Source: JAFAHD01 sp963772515 (lineage in GTDB: Bacteria; Vulcanimicrobiota; Vulcanimicrobiia; Eremiobacterales; Eremiobacteraceae). From it: a stretch of 64,000 nt of DNA. Location of the stretch: contig CAVYXC010000002.1 of the NCBI GenBank assembly GCA_963772515.1, positions 1,116,001-1,180,000 of the forward strand. The letters run 5' to 3'. The notes below the pieces were generated by a model. It searched no databases and was not told the DNA's origin. It saw only the letters and a list, made by a program, of their open reading frames with translations. Each line of letters starts with the position of its first letter. The first letter of the stretch is position 1. A program made the position numbers and the translations under genes. Shown here one piece after another: positions 21,918 through 31,092 of this stretch.

Positions 21918-22507
21918 CTCTGCTCAAGGCGCCGGTCACGTTGAGCCTGGTCATCATCAACGTGATCGTCTACGTGGCCGACCTGCTGACCGGTCACGCC
22001 CTGCTCGCCGCGGGCGCGCTCTACCCGCCGGCGGTCCAGGCAGGCGAATGGTGGCGGATGGTCACGAACGGTTTTCTTCACTTCAATCTGACCCACATCG
22101 GTTCGAACATGATCGCGCTCTCCATCGCCGGCCCGCTGGTCGAGTATTGCTACGGCGGCGTGCGGTACTCCGCGATCTACATGCTCGCGCTGCTCGGCGG
22201 CAGCGTGCTGGCATATTATACGACGATCGGCACGAACGCGGAGACGGCTGGCGCGTCGGGAGCGATCATGGGAGTGTTCGGGGCGATGGTCGTGCTGGCG
22301 TTCAAGCTGCCGCGGGCCCGCGAAGCGTTGCTGCGCACGGCCGCTTTCCCGATCATCCTGACGATCGGCTACGGTTTCTACAATTCGGGCGTTTCGATGG
22401 CCGGTCACATCGGCGGTCTAGTCACGGGCTCGCTGGTAGCGCTCGTTCTCAACCCCGTGCGCGGGCGCGAGCTCGCGCCCGTCGAAGACGCGCCGCCTAG
22501 CGCGTAG
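21914..22507 (+). CDS. Rhomboid-family intramembrane serine protease
   Basis: 197 residues with six predicted membrane helices. The catalytic Ser is in GASGAIMGVFG and the His in AGHIGGLVTG; the first loop has the typical HFNLTHIGSNMIAL. Rhomboids cleave membrane proteins inside the bilayer. GTG 21914 overlaps the upstream stop (GTGA). The 3' end overlaps that of the convergent glycosyltransferase by 11 bases. Confidence 0.95.
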
Positions 22508-23552
22508 GGCTCTTCGCGCTCTGGATTCGTTCGAACACGCGCAGGGTCGCATCGGCGCAGCGGTCCCACGTCAGCGCTGCCGCACGCGCCCTCCCCGCCG
22601 CGCGCAAACGATCGGCAAGGGTCGCATCTTCGAGCACGAGTTGGATCGCCGTCGCCAGCGCCAAGGCATCGCCGGCCGGGAAATAGAGCGCAGCGTCGCC
22701 CGCGACCTCAGGCACGCTTGCCGCGTCAGAGGCGACGACAGGCACGCCGGCTGACATCGCCTCGAGGATCGGCAGGCCGAAACCCTCATAGCGCGACGGA
22801 AAGACGAACAGACGGGCGCCGGCGTACAGCTGCTCGAGGCGCCGGTCGCTGACCTCACCCGCGAGCTCGACGCGCGTGCCGGGCGGCGGCGGGCCGAAGG
22901 TGCCTGGTTGATCTTTGCCCGCCACGACAAGGCGCAACCGCGTGCGCAACGCCTCGGGCAGCGCTGCCATCGCGTTCATCAGCGTGCCAAGATCTTTGCG
23001 CTTCTCGGCTTGCCCGACGAACAGCACGTACGGATCGTGCTCATCGACTTGGCGTGGCCGTTCGGCTGCGCTGATGCCGAGCGGGATCACCTCGATGCGC
23101 GCCGGGTCGTATGCGAGGTGCCGGACGATCTCGGCCTTGCCGAACACGGAGTCGGCGATGATCGTATCGGCGTTCGCGGCGGTCGTCAAGAACGGGCGCT
23201 GCTCGTTGCGCAGGATCGATTCATCGGCGGCGGGAGAGGCGAACGGCCAGCAATCGTGGACGGTGGCTATTTTGATCCCGCGCGCTACCCACGTCATCCC
23301 ATTCCACGGATACCACGTCACGTCGAACGACCGGGCGCCGGTGCGCGCGACCGGCAACCGGGCGCCCAGCTCCGAGGCCAGGCGCGAAGCGACGAGCGAC
23401 GGCAACAGATCGGGCACCAAGAGCGTCAGCGCCACACGATCGGGCCAGCGCGTCATCCACGAGCGCAGCAATGCCCTCACGTAGCGGCCGATGCCGCGCC
23501 GGTCGTCGAGCAGCTTGCGCGCGTCGACCCCCACGCTCAATGGAGCGCTCAT
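22497..23552 (-). CDS. Glycosyltransferase family 4 (downstream tandem copy)
   Basis: 351 residues from ATG 23552 (MSAPLSVGVDARKLLDDRRG), whose ATGA overlaps the upstream GT4 stop; the longer in-frame extension is rejected. GT-B features: YVLFVGQAEKRKDLGTL at the domain junction and PSRYEGFGLPILEAMSAGVP as the donor site. It shares the block order and the WYPWNGMTW motif with its upstream neighbour, so the two are an ancient tandem duplication. Role probably in O-antigen or exopolysaccharide assembly. Confidence 0.88.
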   Translation of the reverse strand: MSAPLSVGVDARKLLDDRRGIGRYVRALLRSWMTRWPDRVALTLLVPDLLPSLVASRLASELGARLPVARTGARSFDVTWYPWNGMTWVARGIKIATVHDCWPFASPAADESILRNEQRPFLTTAANADTIIADSVFGKAEIVRHLAYDPARIEVIPLGISAAERPRQVDEHDPYVLFVGQAEKRKDLGTLMNAMAALPEALRTRLRLVVAGKDQPGTFGPPPPGTRVELAGEVSDRRLEQLYAGARLFVFPSRYEGFGLPILEAMSAGVPVVASDAASVPEVAGDAALYFPAGDALALATAIQLVLEDATLADRLRAAGRARAAALTWDRCADATLRVFERIQSAKSPTR

Positions 23553-24610
23553 CGCATGCGTGCCACCGATTCGAGCGCTGCAAGCGTCATGCGGGCCCGG
23601 ACCTCTTCGTCGAACGTGGCGGCACGCGCGACGCCGGCAGCCGACATCGAACGCGCGAGAGCCGGATCGCGCAGTACCCGCGCAAGCGCGTCGGACAGCG
23701 CTTGGGCGTCGCCGCATGGGAAATATAGCGCCGCCTCGCCGCCGACTTCGGGGATGCTCGCCGCATCGGAGGCGACCACGGGCGCGCCGTAGCTCATCGC
23801 CTCGAGCAGCGGCAGGCCGAAACCTTCGTACTTGGACGGGAACGCGAACGCGGCGGCGCCCGCGTACAGCGCGGCGAGTTGCGCGTCATCGGCGACCTCG
23901 CCGGCCAATTCGAGACGTACGTCGCCGGCATCGTTCGACGTCAGACCGCGCGAGCGGCCCACGATGACAAGCGCCGTGCCCGCGCGCACGTCGTCAGGCA
24001 ATCGCCGCATCGCTTCGACCAGCGTGCCGACGTCTTTGCGCGGCTCGACTTCGCCGACGAACAGCACATATCGCGCGCAGCCGTCGACGCGTGCCGGTTC
24101 ACGCACCGCGTGCGGTGGCGCGACGGCTTGGTGGATCACCTGGATGCGCTCGGCGCTCACGCCAAGCAGCCGGACGATCTCGCGTTTGGTGAACTCGGAG
24201 ATCGCGATGATCAGCGCCGCGCGTGCGGCCGCCTCGAGATAGTGCGCCTGCTCGCGAGCGCGCACGCGCGCATCGCGCGACGGCGCGACGAACGGCCAGA
24301 CGTCGTGCACCGTCACGACCGACGGCACCGGCGACCGCCAGGTCATGCCGTTCCACGGATACCAGAGGACGTCGAGCCCGAGCTTGTCCGCCGCCCCGCG
24401 ACGCGCGACGACGGCATCGCCGGGAAGACCTTCGAGATAGCGGCGCGCCACGAGGCCCGGCAGTGGGTCGGGGACCAGCAGTGTGAGCTGCACACGGTCG
24501 GAAAGAATGGTCGAGAATTCGCGCAGGACGCTGCGCACGTAGCGGCCCATGCCGCGGTGATCGCGCGGCAGGTTCGCCGCGTCGACGCCGACGCGCAGCC
24601 GCGCAGGCAC
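23549..24610 (-). CDS. Glycosyltransferase family 4 (upstream tandem copy)
   Basis: 353 residues: LRVGVDAANLPRDHRGMGRY at the start, VLWYPWNGMTW, VVTVHDVWPF, YVLFVGEVEPRKDVGTLVEA and PSKYEGFGLPLLEAMSYGAP. These are GT4 signatures. GTG 24610 shares one base with the TAG of the SbcC-like gene (TAGTG), so the two glycosyltransferases are read from the same transcript as the repair-like ATPase pair upstream. The sugar specificity is unknown. Confidence 0.88.
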   Translation of the reverse strand: MPARLRVGVDAANLPRDHRGMGRYVRSVLREFSTILSDRVQLTLLVPDPLPGLVARRYLEGLPGDAVVARRGAADKLGLDVLWYPWNGMTWRSPVPSVVTVHDVWPFVAPSRDARVRAREQAHYLEAAARAALIIAISEFTKREIVRLLGVSAERIQVIHQAVAPPHAVREPARVDGCARYVLFVGEVEPRKDVGTLVEAMRRLPDDVRAGTALVIVGRSRGLTSNDAGDVRLELAGEVADDAQLAALYAGAAAFAFPSKYEGFGLPLLEAMSYGAPVVASDAASIPEVGGEAALYFPCGDAQALSDALARVLRDPALARSMSAAGVARAATFDEEVRARMTLAALESVARMR

Positions 24611-27183
24611 TATTTCGGAGCGGCCGCCGGCCCGCTCAAGTGCACGATCGTCACGCCCTCCAGGCGGCGTGCCGCTTCGAGCACGGCGTCGCGCTGCGTG
24701 AACAGCAGCACCTGCTGCCGGCGCGCGATCGCCGCGAGGTGGCGGACCGCAGCGCCGAGCCGCCGCTCGTCGGCGTGCGCGAGCGCATCGTCGAGCAGCA
24801 AGGGCACGCGTTCGCTCGACCCCTGCGCGCCGAGCGCCTGCGCCGTAGCGGCGCGCAGCGAGAGATGCAGCTGCTCTTGCGTGCCGCTCGACAGCGCATC
24901 GCTTGACACCGTCGCCGAACCGTCGGCGGGGCGCACGCGCAGCGAGAAATCGCGCGGGTCGATCATGACGTCCGTATACCGCTCGTGGGTGATCTCCGCC
25001 AGCGCGGGACCGGCGAGCGCGTTGAGGTGCGGCGCGAAGTTCTTATGGACGCTGTCTTTGGTGGCGTCGATCACCCCTCGCGCGAGCGCCGCAGCGTCGC
25101 GTGCAAGGACTAGCCGCGCCTCCTCGGTCTCGCACGCCGCCAACTGCTCCTCGAGCGGCGCTCCGCCGCCGCGATAGTGCTCGTCAAAGCGCGCGAGCTC
25201 ACCGTCGATCTTGCCCAACTCGCCGTCGAGAGCCGGCTTGGCGCCGTTCAGCTCTTTCAGCTGCAGCTCGAGCGCTGCCACGTCCGCTGCGTCCGTTCCC
25301 GACTTTGAACCGGAGGCGCCCGGACCGGCGAGCTCTGCAAGGCGCTTGGCCTGCGCGCGCAGACCTTCAAGCGTGTCGGCACCGAGCGCGCCCGCCAAGG
25401 CGGCTCGCGCGTCGCTGATCGATTTTTCGGCGAGCAACGCTCCCTCGACGCCTTGACGCCGTTCGCGGAACATGGCGATGCGCGACTCGAGATCGCCGCC
25501 CGGCACGCGCGCGTCGTCGAGCAGGCGCTGCAGCTCAGCGGCTCGTTCTTCGGTGCGCCGGCGCGCGTCGACCAGTTGGCGGTCGAGCCGGTCGAAGTCG
25601 TTGAAGCGGGCCTCGAGCGAGTCGCGCAGCTCGCGGTTCTGCGCAGCCGTCTGCTGGGCGGCTTCGAGCGCGTCGGAGAAGCGCTCGATCTCTCCCTGCA
25701 CCTTGACCGCGCGGCGCGCCGCCCGGATATCCGACAGCCCGAGCGCGCCGCATTCCTTGGCCAGGTTGGACGCGGCGCTGTTGGCGACGCTGCGCGCCTG
25801 CTGCGCGCGCTCTTCGATCTCGGCGTTGGCCGCATTGCGCCCGCGCTCGGCGACGAAGAAATATGCGAACATGGCGCCGGCCACCAGTATGCCCGCCACA
25901 GCGCTCAAGATGAGCGCCGGCAGATGGACGAGCGCGCCGATCACCAGCGCGATGAAGGCGATGGCGAAGACGAAGACGCCGGGCCACGCGCCAGCGCGCG
26001 GCCGCTGGCGATTGATGGCGCTCTGCGTCTCGGCGGTGCGCGCCGTGTGCTCCTGGATGTCCGCCAGCTCGGCAAGTCCTTCGAGCCGCTCGAGCACGTC
26101 GTCCGAGATGGATGTGCGCGCGGCCTCGGGCTTGAGGCGTTCGATAGCATCGGTTCGGCTCTTGACGAGAGCCTCGGACTCTTTGATCTTCGCATCGCAC
26201 GCCGCGAGCTGACGCAACACCTCGGTGCGCTGCTCTTCTTTGGTATGCGAGCTGCTCGAGGCGTCGCTCTCCACCGTGCGCGCCGTCGTCCAGGCGTCGA
26301 TGGCCGAATCGATGCTCGTCGCGCCCGCCAGCACCTCCGGCGATGGTTCAACCTGCGCTCGGCCGCCCGAGGCTTGCTCCAGCTGCGCCGATGCCGCTTC
26401 GGCGGCAGCGATGCGCGCGCGCACCGCGTTGAACCGTGCGCCCTGCATCCGTGCTTCGAGCTGTTGCCCCTGCGCCGTCAGCTCGGCACGGCGCGCGAGG
26501 ATCTGGGCACGGCGCTCGACGTTCGCGCGCAGATGGTCCGCGTCGCGCCGGTACGCCTCCAGCGCCGTGCGCGCCGTTTCGGTTTTCGCGTGCGCGAGGG
26601 TCACCAGCCGTTTCGGTGCGCGCTCGCTGCCCAGCTCTTTTAAGAACGCGTCGAGCCGGTCGGTGGCGTCTTGTGCGCCGGCCTCGCCTGCCGCGCCGAC
26701 GAGCTCAGCGATCCGCTCCGCTAGCGTCTTGTACGCCTTGTCGTCTTGTTTTTGCGCGAATTCGCCGGCGCGCATCACGGCCGCCGCTTCGTACGCTTCG
26801 AGCGACAGATGAAGCAGCTCGCTGCCCGGCGACGTCTTTCGCGTGCCGCTGAGTTCGGGCACGCGACGCATCACGTCGCGCTCGAAGGTTTCGGTTGGCA
26901 CGTTGGATTGGCTGAAATCCCGCCGCGTCTCGTAGAGCTTGCCGTCGTCGAGCCGGTAGACCAGCGATGCGGCGTACGCGCTCGCATGCCACGGCCGGCG
27001 CGCATCGAGCGCGGCGGTATATTGATGCTCCGGATAACCGAACAGCAAGCGCACGATACATTCGGTGAGCGTGGTCTTGCCCGATTCGTTGGGTCCGGCG
27101 ATGATGGTGAGGCCGTCGCTGAAGCGGAAGCGCTGTTTCACCAAGCATCCGAAGCCTTCGACGTCTGCCTCCACCAGGATCAC
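24610..27183 (-). CDS. SbcC/Rad50-like ATPase with central membrane hairpin (YhaN-type)
   Basis: 857 residues. Walker A is IIAGPNESGKTTL (about residues 28-40) and Walker B is VPLLLDDALAHADERR near 790, preceded by an ABC-type signature region SSGTQEQLHLSLR. Between lie long coiled coils interrupted at about 400-445 by two hydrophobic segments (GVFVFAIAFIALVIGALV and LILSAVAGILVAGAMFAYFF). No CXXC zinc hook is present. This is the layout of the YhaN/AAA_27 branch, in which the coiled-coil tip is in the membrane. It overlaps the SbcD-like gene by 4 bases (ATGA), as expected for partner subunits. Confidence 0.88.
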   Translation of the reverse strand: MILVEADVEGFGCLVKQRFRFSDGLTIIAGPNESGKTTLTECIVRLLFGYPEHQYTAALDARRPWHASAYAASLVYRLDDGKLYETRRDFSQSNVPTETFERDVMRRVPELSGTRKTSPGSELLHLSLEAYEAAAVMRAGEFAQKQDDKAYKTLAERIAELVGAAGEAGAQDATDRLDAFLKELGSERAPKRLVTLAHAKTETARTALEAYRRDADHLRANVERRAQILARRAELTAQGQQLEARMQGARFNAVRARIAAAEAASAQLEQASGGRAQVEPSPEVLAGATSIDSAIDAWTTARTVESDASSSSHTKEEQRTEVLRQLAACDAKIKESEALVKSRTDAIERLKPEAARTSISDDVLERLEGLAELADIQEHTARTAETQSAINRQRPRAGAWPGVFVFAIAFIALVIGALVHLPALILSAVAGILVAGAMFAYFFVAERGRNAANAEIEERAQQARSVANSAASNLAKECGALGLSDIRAARRAVKVQGEIERFSDALEAAQQTAAQNRELRDSLEARFNDFDRLDRQLVDARRRTEERAAELQRLLDDARVPGGDLESRIAMFRERRQGVEGALLAEKSISDARAALAGALGADTLEGLRAQAKRLAELAGPGASGSKSGTDAADVAALELQLKELNGAKPALDGELGKIDGELARFDEHYRGGGAPLEEQLAACETEEARLVLARDAAALARGVIDATKDSVHKNFAPHLNALAGPALAEITHERYTDVMIDPRDFSLRVRPADGSATVSSDALSSGTQEQLHLSLRAATAQALGAQGSSERVPLLLDDALAHADERRLGAAVRHLAAIARRQQVLLFTQRDAVLEAARRLEGVTIVHLSGPAAAPK

Positions 27184-28295
27184 GCGCTCAACCTCTTGCC
27201 GGCGAACGCCAGCAGGCCGTAACGCAGGGCACGCTCGAGCAACGCTTGTTCATTTGCCGGCGCCGCTTCGATGCGCCGTTTCATCTCCTTGACGAACTCG
27301 GCGCGCACCGTGTAGCCTTCGTTCGCGACGTCGTCGGGGTCGACGGCGGCAGACGCGTCCTCCACGGTCAGACCCGGATACTGGGTTTGGAGCTCGCGCT
27401 GCAGATCGGCGGCGTCGAGGTCGAGCGTCGCAGGCGCATTGCCGACCAGACGCACTCGGCAAAAGACCTCGCCCGGACGATCCACGCGCGCCTGCGCGAG
27501 TGCGGCGACCGCGGTCGCCACTGCGGCTCGATCGCCGAGATCCGAGATATCGCAATCCTCGGCGACGTAACGCGTGCGGTTGACCTCGATGAAGCGTTGG
27601 TTCACGCGGCCGTTCTCGATCGTGACCAACGCGGCGGTGTGGCGTCCGTCTTGCGCGGCGCTGTGCGGCTCCAGCGACCCCGGGTAGGCGTAGTGCTGCC
27701 CTTGCAGCATCCCGTGGAAATGGCCGACCATCGCATGCACCGCTCGAGCGCTCACGATGTCGGCGTCGACGAAGGGGGCGATGCACTCCTTGCCGGGTGG
27801 CAAACGCTCGCGATCCGACCCGTGGAAGAGCAAGAGGTGCGTTCCCGGCCCCTCGCACGCGAAGCCTTCGACGATGGGAGCGCGGTCCAGGCCGAACTCG
27901 TGCGCCGCGCCCCACAACGTTAGTCCGGGCGCGAGTTCCACCGGCGCGAAACGCCGCGTGGCGAACACGGTGACGTTCGGGGGCACCGCCATCTGGCGAT
28001 ACAGCGACGTGCGGTCGTTGGGATCGTGATTGCCAGGGCTTATGAAGACGCGCGCCGGCGCAAGCGCTCCCAAGACGCGCGCCAAGTAGGCACCGCGATC
28101 GGGCGTCGCTCGGCCGTCTTCATACAGGTCGCCGGCGATGCACAGCGCGTCCGCCTTATGCTCGCGCACCAGCGCGAGAGCGCGTTCGAACGCCGACTCT
28201 AACTGCCTGCGCCGCGCGTCGCCCGCGGATGGATCGAGACCGGCAAACGCCATGTCGAGATGGACGTCGGCGATGTGGATGATGCGATAGGGCAA
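27180..28295 (-). CDS. SbcD/Mre11-like metallophosphoesterase (YhaO-type)
   Basis: 371 residues. The nuclease metal site is complete: Asp10/His12 (HIADVHLD), AGDLYEDGR, PGNHDPND, LLFHG and VGHFHG. A C-terminal capping region follows, ending in a basic helix. It should be the nuclease partner of the downstream SbcC-like ATPase, acting on DNA ends or hairpins, perhaps at the membrane. The start is TTG 28295. A divergent cation exchanger begins 64 bases away; the gap has an inverted repeat CCTTT-CACGT-AAAGG (28313-28327). Confidence 0.9.
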   Translation of the reverse strand: MPYRIIHIADVHLDMAFAGLDPSAGDARRRQLESAFERALALVREHKADALCIAGDLYEDGRATPDRGAYLARVLGALAPARVFISPGNHDPNDRTSLYRQMAVPPNVTVFATRRFAPVELAPGLTLWGAAHEFGLDRAPIVEGFACEGPGTHLLLFHGSDRERLPPGKECIAPFVDADIVSARAVHAMVGHFHGMLQGQHYAYPGSLEPHSAAQDGRHTAALVTIENGRVNQRFIEVNRTRYVAEDCDISDLGDRAAVATAVAALAQARVDRPGEVFCRVRLVGNAPATLDLDAADLQRELQTQYPGLTVEDASAAVDPDDVANEGYTVRAEFVKEMKRRIEAAPANEQALLERALRYGLLAFAGKRLSA

Positions 28296-28359
28296 CGGGG
28301 CTTCGGCGCTTTCCTTTCACGTAAAGGGGCGCCTCGGACCAGGGCTAAACAGTGGCCCG

Positions 28360-29346
28360 GTGCCGATCGCGCTCCAAGTGCTCTGTGGGTTGGTGCTTCT
28401 CGTCCTCGCGAGCGACGCCTTTGCGAACGCGGTGGAATGGGTCGGGGCGCTCCTCGGGCTGACGCGCAGCGCAGTCGGCGCAGTGGTCGCAGCTATCGGC
28501 TCATCGCTGCCGGAGACGATGGTCGCCGTCATCGCGCTGTTGATTCTGGCCGATCCGGCGAGCGTCGCGGTCGGCGTCGGTGCGGTCATCGGCGCGCCGT
28601 TGCTGCTGGCGACCGTGGTCTTCAGTTTCATCGGCATCGGGGCTGTGATCTTTGGCCGCAAACGCGACATGGACCACGCGCCGGTCAAGCCCGCGATCGT
28701 GGGATTGGCGCTGTTCTCATGCACGTTTGCGCTCGTGATCGGCGCGTCCTTCGCGCCGACCTTCGCCGTACGCGCTACGGTTGCGGCAGTGGCGGTGATC
28801 GCGTACATCGCGTATCTCGCATATCATCTGCGACTGCGAGCGATCGAAAGCGACGAGGCGCCGCCGCGTCTGCGCATCGCGCCGTGGATGGAACGCCCGC
28901 ATCTCGGATTCGTGATCGTGCAGTTGCTACTGGCCACTGCGCTGACGGCGTTCACCGCGCGCTGGTTCGTGGGCTCCCTCACCTCGCTGTCCGCGGTGCT
29001 GCATGTATCGCCGCTCGTCATCTCGCTGCTGCTCAGCCCGATCGCCACCGAGCTGCCCGAAGCGGTCAACGCGCTGGTCTGGATGCAGCGCGATCTGGAC
29101 GACCTGGCATTGGGAAACGTGCTGGGCGCGATGATGTTCCAGGCCTCGATCGCGAGCGCGATCGCATTGCTCGCGTCGCCATGGCATCTGGATGCGAGCA
29201 GTTATCGCGCGGCCGCGGCGACGCTTGCGGCGGCGCTATTCGTGTTGACGTGGCTGCTCGTGCGCCGCAAGGTGGACGCGTTGCCGCTGGCGCTATGCGG
29301 CCTGTTCTACTGCGGGTATATCGCGCTGGAGGTCACGTCGCGCTAG
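28360..29346 (+). CDS. Sodium/calcium exchanger-family membrane protein
   Basis: 328 residues with about ten membrane helices. Two inverted alpha repeats are visible: AAIGSSLPETMVAVIAL with VGAVIGAPLL, and LSPIATELPEAVNALVW with GNVLGAMMFQ. The Glu in each (SLPE, ELPE) is the cation ligand of the CaCA superfamily. The transported ion (Ca2+, Na+, K+ or Mg2+) cannot be told. The start is GTG 28360. It converges with the CPBP gene, 4 bases apart. Confidence 0.88.
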   Translation: MPIALQVLCGLVLLVLASDAFANAVEWVGALLGLTRSAVGAVVAAIGSSLPETMVAVIALLILADPASVAVGVGAVIGAPLLLATVVFSFIGIGAVIFGRKRDMDHAPVKPAIVGLALFSCTFALVIGASFAPTFAVRATVAAVAVIAYIAYLAYHLRLRAIESDEAPPRLRIAPWMERPHLGFVIVQLLLATALTAFTARWFVGSLTSLSAVLHVSPLVISLLLSPIATELPEAVNALVWMQRDLDDLALGNVLGAMMFQASIASAIALLASPWHLDASSYRAAAATLAAALFVLTWLLVRRKVDALPLALCGLFYCGYIALEVTSR

Positions 29347-29350
29347 CGCT

Positions 29351-30181
29351 TCACGAGGGAAGTTGCGGGAAGAGCGCCTGGATGATCAGATCCAAGCCGT
29401 TGATCGTCGCGTGCGTGATGATGTTCGCCCAGATGTTCCCGGTGCGATAGAAGACGAAGGCCAAACCGACGCCCAGCGCGGCGAGCGGCACGAGATTCCA
29501 CAGGTCGCCATGCGCCAGTCCGAACGCGAGACCGCTCAACGTCGCGGCGAGCCAGAACGGCATGCGCTGCACCAGCGCGGTGAAGAAGATGCCGCGGAAA
29601 AAGGTCTCTTCCCATAGCGGCGCGAGCAAGGCGGCGGAGATCAAGTCCAAAATCAACGAGGCGATGCCGTGATGGTGGGCGAGGATCAGCGCGATCTGCT
29701 GCGGGTGGGGCCCGAACACAGCCTCTTGCGCGAGCTCCAGGAAGTACGAGATGACGAACAGCACTGATCCGGCGCAAAGCCCCCACACGACCGTCGCTCG
29801 AGTGACTGGTTTGCCGAAACCAAGATCTTCAAACGTCGCCCGCAGCGCGCCGCGCGCGAGCACCAAAGTGGCGGCGACCATGACGACGGTCGTCGGCAGT
29901 TGGATCCACAAGAATCCAGTCGCCGTGAGCACTCTGGCGAGCCCGGCTTGCGTGGTCACGAGTTCCATCAGCGGGGCGCTATCGCCGTGCGCGGCCGCGG
30001 CCATGATATCCGGGAACTTCGCGTAGAGCAGGCTGAACGTCGCCGCGGTCTGCACGCCTATGTAGAGGAAGGCCAGCACGACGAAGACCCACAGCACCGT
30101 CCAGCCGTTCCAGCGCTTATGAAAAGCCGGCCCGGGGCCGGCAGAGAGCGTTGCGATCGGTTGCGGGCTCGCGATGTCCAT
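29351..30181 (-). CDS. CPBP-family intramembrane metalloprotease
   Basis: 276 residues from ATG 30181 with about seven to eight membrane helices. The three ABI/CPBP motifs are present: EETFFRG (EExxxR), GLAFGLAHGD (FxxxH type) and NIITHATING (HxxxN/D). Relatives include the type II CAAX protease Rce1; bacterial roles range from bacteriocin immunity to peptide processing. A longer reading to 30271 runs back into rsmA and is not used. It lies 10 bases downstream of rsmA, so co-transcription is likely. Confidence 0.88.
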   Translation of the reverse strand: MDIASPQPIATLSAGPGPAFHKRWNGWTVLWVFVVLAFLYIGVQTAATFSLLYAKFPDIMAAAAHGDSAPLMELVTTQAGLARVLTATGFLWIQLPTTVVMVAATLVLARGALRATFEDLGFGKPVTRATVVWGLCAGSVLFVISYFLELAQEAVFGPHPQQIALILAHHHGIASLILDLISAALLAPLWEETFFRGIFFTALVQRMPFWLAATLSGLAFGLAHGDLWNLVPLAALGVGLAFVFYRTGNIWANIITHATINGLDLIIQALFPQLPS

Positions 30182-30191
30182 CACGGGTGCC

Positions 30192-31055
30192 TTACCGCGC
30201 TGGGACGCGAAAGCCCTGTGCGTGCAGCGCGTCGGCAAGGCGCACGAAATCGTCGTGCGCCAAACGCTCACCCCGGATTCCCAGCTTCAAGCCCGCCTCG
30301 GCGACGGCGCGCTCGACGTCCGCGCGTGCGAGCGCGTCGGTCTGGCTCGCGATACTGTTCGCAAGCGTCTTGCGCCGCTGAGCGAACGCCGCGCGCACGG
30401 TCCATAAGAAGAGTGCGCTATCTGTGACGCCGACGTCGGCGCTCGGTTTGGGCCGCAGTCGCACCACGGACGACGCGATCGTCGGCGGCGGGTAAAAACC
30501 AGATGCTCCGGCGTCGAAAAGATGCTCGACTTCGCAGAAATGGTTCACGAAGACGGTGAGGCTGCCGTATTCGGGCGTTCCCGGCCGCGCGTTCATCCGC
30601 TTGGCATATTCGCGTTGGACCATGAGGACCGCGCAATCCCACGCCGGCGCCGCGGCGATGATGCGTTCCAGCAGCGGCGTCGTGATCGAATAGGGAAGAT
30701 TGCCGCAAAGGGCGCGCGGCCGCTCGTGCCGTGCGAGCGCAGCGCCAAGGTCAATCTCGAGCGCGTCGGCGCCCATGATATGGACGCGATCGGATGCGCC
30801 GGCGAAGCGCTCGCGCAGCACCTCGACCAACCCGCGGTCGATCTCGAGCACGTCGAGCTCGCGTGCCTGCGCTGCGAGCGCTGCGCTCAGCGTGCCGGTA
30901 CCGCCGCCGATCTCGAGGACGTAGGCGTCCTTGGGCAATGCCGCCGCGATGCGCTGTGCGAAGCGCTGGTCGACGAGGAAGTTCTGCCCGAAGCGTTTGC
31001 GCGGCCGTAAGCCGCGCGCTTCGAGAATGCGTTTCGGCGAGCTGTATTCATCCAC
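30192..31055 (-). CDS. rsmA: 16S rRNA dimethyladenosine transferase RsmA (KsgA)
   Basis: Dimethylates A1518 and A1519 of 16S rRNA. 287 residues with FGQNFLVD at 22-29, SAM site LEIGGGTGTLSAAL, and the catalytic NLPYSITTPLL. The C-terminal domain includes FYPPPTIASSVVRL and AFAQRRKTLANS. The start is GTG 31055. The G5-3D gene lies directly upstream, an order like yabE-rnmV-ksgA of Firmicutes with rnmV missing. Confidence 0.97.
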   Translation of the reverse strand: MDEYSSPKRILEARGLRPRKRFGQNFLVDQRFAQRIAAALPKDAYVLEIGGGTGTLSAALAAQARELDVLEIDRGLVEVLRERFAGASDRVHIMGADALEIDLGAALARHERPRALCGNLPYSITTPLLERIIAAAPAWDCAVLMVQREYAKRMNARPGTPEYGSLTVFVNHFCEVEHLFDAGASGFYPPPTIASSVVRLRPKPSADVGVTDSALFLWTVRAAFAQRRKTLANSIASQTDALARADVERAVAEAGLKLGIRGERLAHDDFVRLADALHAQGFRVPAR

Positions 31056-31092
31056 GTGCGTAGCCGTCGCGCGACTACAGCATCTGGCCGGC

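Noticed and set aside
28313..28327. Operator for the divergent SbcD-like and exchanger genes (CCTTT-CACGT-AAAGG)
   Set aside because: The inverted repeat is short, no regulator is nearby, and no promoter elements flank it; too weak to list as a site.
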